Source of the DNA: an uncultured Eisenbergiella sp.
Lineage (GTDB): Bacteria > Bacillota > Clostridia > Lachnospirales > Lachnospiraceae
NCBI GenBank assembly: GCA_947626725.1
Contig: CANQTI010000097.1
Span: 1-7,416, forward strand
Length of the DNA stretch: 7,416 nt
Reading direction: 5' to 3'
Below the pieces are notes generated by a model. It did no database searches and was not told the DNA's origin. It saw nothing but the letters and a program-made list of their open reading frames with translations. Each line of letters opens with the position of its first letter. Position 1 is the stretch's first letter. The position numbers and the translations under genes were made by a program. Positions 6,720-7,416 of the stretch are shown one piece after another.

Positions 6720-6768
6720 AGGCAGGGAGACGCTCTCCCGGCTCCTTCGCCCGGCGTCTCTCCTGCCT
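6720..6768 (-). promoter_or_regulatory. Strong leader hairpin of the permease mRNA with a copy of the ribosome-binding site
   Basis: The arms 6754-6768 and 6720-6733 pair over 14 bp with one bulged A; the stem is GC-rich. With the promoter at 6774-6802 transcription should start near 6767, placing this hairpin at the extreme 5' end of a leader of about 72 bases. The 10-mer AGGCAGGAGA occurs both in the 5' arm (6759-6768) and over the ribosome-binding site and start codon (6695-6704). The 3' arm could therefore pair with either, with 15 bases between it and the second copy. The hairpin may simply protect the 5' end, or control initiation. On the plus strand the same hairpin is followed by TTTTT and would be a good terminator, but no plus-strand gene precedes it. 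Confidence 0.6.
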
Positions 6769-6773
6769 TTTTC

Positions 6774-6802
6774 ATTCTAGCGGATTTTCCACAAAATGTC
6801 TA
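6774..6802 (-). promoter_or_regulatory. Sigma-A promoter of the permease gene
   Basis: On the minus strand, TAGACA (6797-6802) and TAGAAT (6774-6779) are spaced by 17 bases, each matching consensus at five of six positions. The bases upstream (about 6803-6860) are very AT-rich with A and T tracts, like an UP element. This is the best promoter match in the window. Confidence 0.8.
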
Positions 6803-6828
6803 TGCTTAATCTCACAAAATTTTATGGA

Positions 6829-6857
6829 ATTTTACAAATTTTTTATTTTTTAGACAA
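6829..6857 (-). promoter_or_regulatory. Possible second, upstream promoter of the permease gene
   Basis: TTGTCT (6852-6857) and TAAAAT (6829-6834) on the minus strand are also exactly 17 bases apart, matching four and five of six consensus bases. Transcription would start near 6822, about 55 bases upstream of the main start. Because the region is AT-rich, chance matches are likely, so this is tentative. Confidence 0.4.
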
Positions 6858-7018
6858 AAGACGTTTTTTTCTCCCGCAAAACATCCCGCACCGGACATTC
6901 AAAGAACAGCGGGCGATTTGGGGCACAGGTCCGCCGGCGTGCCCGGCGTTCTCGGCCTATTTCCCTATCGAATGCGCTCCGCCTCATGCATGGGGACCGC
7001 ATCGGCCCCTGATCCCCG
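6858..7018. other. GC-rich 3' flank of the deaminase gene with two hairpins
   Basis: With 6696-6857 this completes the 323-base gap between the permease and the deaminase. I see no gene or known RNA. On the minus strand, a hairpin with GGGGCCG/CGGTCCCC arms (6992-7009, one bulge, three-base loop) begins ten bases after the deaminase stop. A second has perfect CGCCGG/CCGGCG arms (6932-6948) around five bases. Neither is followed by a T run, so neither is a standard intrinsic terminator, though either could protect or end the transcript. Confidence 0.5.
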
Positions 7019-7416
7019 TTACGCGGACAGACGGGCGATGATCTCATTGGCCTTTGCGTAGATCGCCTCCGCGTCCACGCCGTTCAAAAACTGCCCGTCG
7101 CGGTACAGAATTTTTCCGTCGATCATGGTCAGCTTCACGTTCTGCTTGCTGCCGCTGTAGACGATATTCTTCGTGATGTTGTTCAGCGGCTGCATATTGG
7201 GCTGATGCAGGTCGATCATGATCAGGTCCGCCAGCTTCCCTTCCGCCAGCACGTCCGCCTCCGAAAGCCCCATGGCCCTGGCGCCGTTCACGGTCGCCAT
7301 CTTCAGCACCTCATGCGCATCCACGGCGGAAGCGTCCTGCTGCAGCAGCTTGGCGAGCCCCGTCACCAGGAACATCTCCCGGAACATGTCCAGACAGTTG
7401 TTGCTGGAAGGGCCGT
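7019..7416 (-). CDS. mtaD: Amidohydrolase of the methylthioadenosine/S-adenosylhomocysteine deaminase type, C-terminal part
   Basis: Only the last 131 residues and the TAA stop (7019-7021) are inside; the frame is open to the right edge, where the first two bases belong to a split codon. The family is usually 430-450 residues, so about 70 percent is missing. The first visible residues, GPSSNNCLDMFREMF, follow the metal-binding GTD of the TRZ/ATZ/MtaD amidohydrolases. Then come DAHEVLKMATVNGARAMGL and EGKLADLIMIDLHQPNMQPL, the end of the barrel and the return to the beta-sandwich, and NIVYSGSKQNVKLTMIDGKIL. By family knowledge such enzymes deaminate the adenine of methylthioadenosine or S-adenosylhomocysteine, or related purine or triazine substrates, in the cytosol. 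The Met at 7387 is internal, not a start. Substrate is uncertain because the catalytic half is not visible; lying upstream of a purine permease agrees with purine recycling. Confidence 0.85.
   Translation of the reverse strand, partial: GPSSNNCLDMFREMFLVTGLAKLLQQDASAVDAHEVLKMATVNGARAMGLSEADVLAEGKLADLIMIDLHQPNMQPLNNITKNIVYSGSKQNVKLTMIDGKILYRDGQFLNGVDAEAIYAKANEIIARLSA

Noticed and set aside
6720..6775. Intrinsic terminator on the plus strand
   Set aside because: The hairpin followed by TTTTT fits in form, but no plus-strand gene leads to it; the minus-strand leader role explains it better.
6774..6790. PurR box (AWWWCCGAACWWT)
   Set aside because: AAATCCG matches the first half, but the following CTAGAAT does not match the rest, and it overlaps a good -10 box.
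6696..6900. Purine riboswitch upstream of the permease
   Set aside because: Expected for PbuG-type genes, but I could not find the conserved core (the TATA and GTTTCTACC-like segments) on the minus strand.

Overview
The window looks like chromosomal DNA of a GC-rich Clostridia bacterium, probably of the Lachnospiraceae/Oscillospiraceae type. This is inferred from strong AGGAGG-type Shine-Dalgarno sites, an oxygen-independent ribonucleotide reductase, and protein families typical of anaerobic Firmicutes. All credible genes lie on the minus strand and are described here in transcription order, from high to low coordinates. No rRNA, tRNA, CRISPR array, insertion sequence or phage gene was found. 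Long plus-strand open frames are antisense shadows of GC-rich genes.

Right part (5331-7416), purine-related. The C-terminal 131 residues of an amidohydrolase of the methylthioadenosine/S-adenosylhomocysteine deaminase type enter from the right edge and stop at 7019. A 323-base intergenic stretch follows. It has a GC-rich half with hairpins but no U-tract terminator, then an AT-rich half with two good sigma-A promoter matches, then a very strong hairpin forming the start of the leader of a PbuG/AzgA-type hypoxanthine/guanine permease (5331-6695). No purine riboswitch is visible. The leader instead repeats a 10-base segment of its own ribosome-binding site inside the hairpin, an arrangement that could allow alternative folding.

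Middle (2520-5260), nucleic-acid maintenance cluster. A perfect 14-bp inverted repeat separates the permease from a plausible promoter. That promoter would drive a membrane-anchored MutS-like ATPase (3262-5118), then after a 13-base gap RNase HI (rnhA, 2757-3248), then a 58-aa single-pass membrane protein (2520-2696), whose 3' end overlaps a WYL-domain transcriptional regulator (1498-2547). The tight spacing suggests one operon. The MutS-like protein carries an unusual insertion of about 50 residues with VPQ/MPQ repeats just before its Walker B strand.

Left part (1-1500). A 31-bp tandem repeat (three copies) begins at the stop codon of the WYL gene and occupies part of the 231-base gap before nrdD. 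The N-terminal 422 residues of the class III ribonucleoside-triphosphate reductase run off the left edge. RNase HI, a MutS-like ATPase, a WYL regulator (a class that in studied cases binds nucleic acids or nucleotides) and dNTP synthesis share a loose theme, but a functional link is only a hypothesis. The most unusual items are the VPQ insertion, the permease leader, the small membrane protein overlapping the WYL gene, the 31-bp repeat and the 14-bp palindrome.
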